A stretch of DNA of 64,000 nt, taken from positions 496,001 to 560,000 of the forward strand of contig NZ_PYOC01000002.1 in NCBI RefSeq assembly GCF_003026215.1, read 5' to 3'. Below are positions 60,715-64,000 of this stretch, in pieces. This DNA is from Photobacterium indicum (lineage in GTDB: Bacteria > Pseudomonadota > Gammaproteobacteria > Enterobacterales > Vibrionaceae). A model generated the notes under the pieces. It saw only the letters and a program-made list of their open reading frames with translations. It was not told the DNA's origin and ran no database searches. Each line of letters opens with the position of its first letter. Positions within the stretch are counted from its first letter, which is position 1. A program made the position numbers and the translations under genes.

Positions 60715-62739
60715 TTAACTGTTCATGATAAATTGCTGGCGTAACGTATGTATTTTGTCACGGGCTTCGGCTGCTTTTTCAAATTCTAAGTTCTGCGCTA
60801 AATCATACATCTCTGTTTCTAGCCGCTGTATTTCAAGTTCTAACTGCTGAGGAGACAGATTTACATAAGTGCCTTTACTTTCAGCAACACGATTGAGCTG
60901 TGCTGCTTTATTCGTTCTAGAACGAGAACTAGGCTTACCCAACTCAAGAATATCACCCACTTTTTTATTCAGCCCCTGCGGAGTAATACCATTTTTTTCG
61001 TTATGGAGAGCTTGCTTCTCACGCCGGCGATTAGTTTCAAAGATTGCCCGTTCCATTGAGCCAGTGATCTTGTCACCATAGAGAATAGCGCGACCTTCAA
61101 GGTTACGTGCCGCACGACCAATTGTTTGAATCAACGATCGTTCTGAACGTAAAAAACCTTCTTTGTCTGCATCAAGAATAGCGACTAAAGACACTTCTGG
61201 AATATCGAGGCCCTCTCGAAGCAAGTTGATACCCACCAACACATCAAACTCACCTAACCGTAAATCACGAAGAATCTCTACACGCTCTACCGTATCGATA
61301 TCAGAGTGAAGATAACGTACTTTGACACCATGCTCTGCAAGGTATTCGGTTAAATCTTCAGACATACGTTTAGTCAGTGTCGTTACTAATACACGCTCAC
61401 CTTTCGCTTCTCTAATCCGGATTTCAGACAGAAGGTCATCAACTTGTGTTGCAACCGGACGCACCTCAATAATAGGATCGAGTAAACCTGTAGGTCTAAC
61501 AACCTGTTCGGCAATATCATTACCCGATTGCTCTATTTCATATTTACCCGGTGTTGCTGAAACATAAATAGTTTGTGGGGCTAATGATGCAAACTCATCA
61601 AATTTCATAGGACGATTGTCAAGGGCTGATGGCAAACGAAACCCGTATTCAACCAAGTTTTCTTTACGAGAGCGGTCACCTCGATACATAGCACCAATTT
61701 GCGAGACAGTGACATGAGATTCATCAAGAATGAGCAAACCATCAGCCGGTAAATAATCAAATAGCGTTGGAGGCGGCTCACCTTCCTCACGGCCACTTAA
61801 GTAGCGAGAATAGTTTTCGATACCCGAGCAAAAGCCTAATTCGTTCATCATTTCAATATCAAACTGCGTACGCTGTGAAATCCGTTGCTCTTCTACAAGC
61901 TTATTGTTATCCATAAGCTGCTTGCGTCGAACAACCAGCTCATCTTTAATTTTTTCAATGGCTTCCAGAATTTTTTCTCGGGGAGTTACATAGTGCGTTT
62001 TTGGATAAATCGTGCAGCGCGGTAAATCTTTTTCAAGTATAGCGCCAGTTAAAGGATCAAATACGCTGATACACTCAACTTCATCATCAAATAGCTCAAT
62101 ACGAATAGCATCATGTTCTGATTCCGCAGGAAAAACGTCGATAACTTCCCCTCTTACACGAAAATGCCCACGTTCAAAAGAAACGTCATTGCGCGTATAT
62201 TGCAACTCAGCGAGACGACGGAGAATATCACGTTGATTTAACATGTCTCCACGGCGTACATGCAACATCATTTTCAGGTAGGAATCAGGATCACCCAGAC
62301 CATAGATGGCAGATACAGAAGCAATAATAATAACGTCACGACGTTCTAATAACGCCTTGGTAGCAGATAGTCGCATCTGTTCAATATGTGCGTTTACAGA
62401 GGCATCTTTTTCAATAAAAGTATCGGTTGTCGGCACATACGCTTCAGGCTGGTAATAATCATAATAAGAAACAAAATATTCAACAGCATTATCAGGAAAG
62501 AACTCTTTCATCTCGCCATAGAGTTGCGCGGCTAACGTCTTATTCGGCGCCATAATAAACGTAGGGCGATTGGCTTCTGCGATTACATTCGCAATAGTAA
62601 ACGTTTTACCTGAACCTGTAACGCCCAGTAAGGTCTGATGAGCAAGCCCTGAATCAAGCCCCTCTAATAATTGATTAATCGCTGTCGGTTGATCACCTGC
62701 AGGTGAGAAACTAGAAGATAGAGAAAAGACTTTACTCAT
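60715..62739 (-). CDS. uvrB: UvrABC excinuclease subunit B
   Basis: DNA-damage verification helicase of nucleotide excision repair. Start at 62739 gives [21 protein letters not shown], 674 aa (E. coli 673); the frame is open 8 codons further. Walker [11 protein letters not shown] (about 39-48), beta-hairpin [12 protein letters not shown], and later helicase motifs VSATPGKYE and [11 protein letters not shown]-terminal UVR (UvrC-binding) motif [17 protein letters not shown] found no obvious SOS box (CTG-N10-CAG) just upstream. Confidence 0.97.
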   Translation of the reverse strand: MSKVFSLSSSFSPAGDQPTAINQLLEGLDSGLAHQTLLGVTGSGKTFTIANVIAEANRPTFIMAPNKTLAAQLYGEMKEFFPDNAVEYFVSYYDYYQPEAYVPTTDTFIEKDASVNAHIEQMRLSATKALLERRDVIIIASVSAIYGLGDPDSYLKMMLHVRRGDMLNQRDILRRLAELQYTRNDVSFERGHFRVRGEVIDVFPAESEHDAIRIELFDDEVECISVFDPLTGAILEKDLPRCTIYPKTHYVTPREKILEAIEKIKDELVVRRKQLMDNNKLVEEQRISQRTQFDIEMMNELGFCSGIENYSRYLSGREEGEPPPTLFDYLPADGLLILDESHVTVSQIGAMYRGDRSRKENLVEYGFRLPSALDNRPMKFDEFASLAPQTIYVSATPGKYEIEQSGNDIAEQVVRPTGLLDPIIEVRPVATQVDDLLSEIRIREAKGERVLVTTLTKRMSEDLTEYLAEHGVKVRYLHSDIDTVERVEILRDLRLGEFDVLVGINLLREGLDIPEVSLVAILDADKEGFLRSERSLIQTIGRAARNLEGRAILYGDKITGSMERAIFETNRRREKQALHNEKNGITPQGLNKKVGDILELGKPSSRSRTNKAAQLNRVAESKGTYVNLSPQQLELEIQRLETEMYDLAQNLEFEKAAEARDKIHTLRQQFIMNS

Positions 62740-63190
62740 AATAGCGCGTCCAAAACAAGACAATAAGCCTCCATTTTGCGTTGAGATATTGTAAAGTCAA
62801 TGCTAATGGTGGCATTTGAATAAGAGGAAAGAAAGACCTAAATAATAATCGCAAGGGATTGACCGATATTTCTTATCGGCGTATTATCCTCACCCACAGA
62901 GTTTCTCATACTCAGCTTCCTGCTGAAAATAAACATTGATATTCCCTTTTTTATTTTTTGACAAAAAAAACCATCCACAGCTTTTCCTCTTTTTGTTTTA
63001 AATCAATTCACAGTTATATTTATAATAAAAATAATGTAGACCATTTATTCTAATAATCTATTCAAACTTAATACTTATTTTTCAATCGCACTGATAACAA
63101 GTATTTATCCATCATTATTCATATTGATAAAAACTCACATTGAAAATCATTTTATACATCGATGATACTTTTCTAGTGTCCATCAACACA

Positions 63191-63215
63191 GTTATCCACA
63201 GTTTCCGTGGATAAC
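63191..63215. promoter_or_regulatory. Inverted pair of DnaA boxes
   Basis: GTTATCCAC at 63191-63199 and GTGGATAAC at 63207-63215 are perfect inverted copies 7 bp apart. The left one reads TTATCCACA, the consensus DnaA box. Confidence 0.75.
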
Positions 63216-63316
63216 CAAGGTAAAGCCTTGTGCGGATAGGGGTAAAGAAAATCAAGATTTTTTTTAAAAAAATTCAAATTAGCCAGTTGCGCTTGCTTTT
63301 CATACAGTGTGATGTA

Positions 63317-63356
63317 AAACGAGGCTAGTCATTAACGAGTAATGCTTACTAGCCTC
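63317..63356 (-). terminator. Terminator after ruvB
   Basis: Outer 9-bp stem GAGGCTAGT / ACTAGCCTC with an inner CATTA / TAATG stem and a small bulge; followed on the minus strand by GTTTTAC. Confidence 0.7.
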
Positions 63357-63378
63357 ATTTATGTATACCCAAGATACC

Positions 63379-64000
63379 TCAACGAGCTTCTGGTATATCA
63401 AGCCCAAAATGCAAATATGCGCGGTGAGTTGCAATACGTCCACGCGGTGTTCGCTGTAAGAAGCCTTGTTGAATCAGATAGGGCTCTAATACATCTTCAA
63501 TTGTATCTTTTTCTTCACCGATCGCGGCAGCTAAGTTATCTAACCCTACTGGTCCACCCATGAATTTATCGATAATGGCTAAAAGCAGTTTTCGATCCAT
63601 ATAATCAAAACCGCTACTATCAACATCTAACATATCTAAGGCTTTTTTTGCGGTATCTGGACATATAATGCCGTTACCCACCACTTCAGCATAGTCACGT
63701 ACTCGACGTAATAAGCGGTTAGCAATACGTGGTGTACCACGAGCACGTTGCGCCATTTCTAACGCGCCCTCTTCTTCCATTGAAAGACCAAGGCAATTAG
63801 CACTGCGTTGTACGATATCTTTCAGATCACCTACTTTGTAATACTCTAGTCGCTGGGTAATACCAAATCGATCACGCAGCGGCGAGGTCAAGGAACCCGC
63901 GCGGGTTGTCGCACCTATTAGCGTAAAAGGCGGTAAATCAATTTTAATAGAGCGTGCGGCAGGTCCTTCACCAATCATGATATCTAACTGATAATCTTCC
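63379..64000 (-). CDS. ruvB: Holliday junction branch migration helicase RuvB (3' part)
   Basis: C-terminal about 207 residues; the gene runs off the right edge, so its start and Walker A are not visible. The frame continues to the last base, reading [35 protein letters not shown], the RuvB sensor-1 region, then SPLRDRFGI (arginine finger region) and the winged-helix C-terminal domain ([40 protein letters not shown]). Motor of RuvAB in recombinational repair. Confidence 0.97.
   Translation of the reverse strand, partial: EDYQLDIMIGEGPAARSIKIDLPPFTLIGATTRAGSLTSPLRDRFGITQRLEYYKVGDLKDIVQRSANCLGLSMEEEGALEMAQRARGTPRIANRLLRRVRDYAEVVGNGIICPDTAKKALDMLDVDSSGFDYMDRKLLLAIIDKFMGGPVGLDNLAAAIGEEKDTIEDVLEPYLIQQGFLQRTPRGRIATHRAYLHFGLDIPEAR

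Larger units (their letters stand above)
62740..63378. other. uvrB-ruvB intergenic region, AT-rich with DnaA boxes
   Basis: 640 bp without a credible gene, unusually AT-rich in 62940-63170. It contains the DnaA-box pair listed at 63191-63215 and near-matches CCATCCACA (62971) and TTTATCCAT (63103). The ruvB terminator closes it. Confidence 0.6.

Noticed and set aside
62740..63180. LexA (SOS) box upstream of uvrB
   Set aside because: No convincing CTG-N10-CAG sequence with the usual AT core was found.

Overview
The window looks like a chromosome segment from a marine member of the Vibrionaceae, most likely Photobacterium or a close relative. Three things support this. The core blocks keep gammaproteobacterial order: lrp/ald, trxB-cydDC, aat-bpt-infA, clpSA/cspD, icd/rluE, mnmA-hflD-purB. 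The right end carries the Vibrionaceae quorum-sensing trio luxO-luxU plus a Qrr small RNA. The DNA is moderately AT-rich and has a Vibrio-type porin. Genus and species are inferred; no search was run.

Layout. 0.4-22.2 kb is housekeeping: Lrp and alanine dehydrogenase, thioredoxin reductase with CydDC, both N-end-rule aminoacyl-transferases (Aat, Bpt), IF-1, the ClpA protease ATPase with its adaptor ClpS, CspD, Icd, RluE, MnmA, HflD, PurB, and the NO-detoxifying pair NorV-NorW behind a perfect palindromic operator candidate. Aat, Bpt, ClpS and ClpA together make a complete Leu/N-degron pathway within 5 kb.

22.3-36.6 kb is the most unusual part: a three-gene minus-strand cluster. It encodes a secreted 3405-residue protein of about 22 diverged DUF11-like modules, an 1165-residue predicted outer-membrane barrel ending in Phe, and an OmpA-domain lipoprotein. 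A terminator-like hairpin sits between the first two genes. I read it as a dedicated cell-surface system (giant stalk or adhesin, outer-membrane partner, peptidoglycan anchor); the function is inferred.

37.2-44.0 kb holds the ribosomal oxygenase RoxA, then a signalling patch: a CSS-motif EAL phosphodiesterase, a GGDEF diguanylate cyclase and a chemoreceptor. 44.4-50.0 kb is an oppABCDF oligopeptide transporter. 50.5-53.1 kb has small proteins, a MerR-family regulator and a general porin.

53.8-58.5 kb is molybdenum cofactor synthesis (moaA-C-D-E, no moaB) under a probable Moco riboswitch, then a 75-residue unknown, a LON-domain protein and YvcK/YbhK. 58.5-60.6 kb is luxU, luxO and a divergent sigma-54-dependent qrr RNA. 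The window closes with uvrB, a DnaA-box-bearing intergenic region and the 3' part of ruvB.

Two structurally related MITE-like elements of about 265 bp (15.6 and 44.1 kb) share an internal core but have different terminal repeats. No rRNA, tRNA, CRISPR array or complete insertion sequence was seen.
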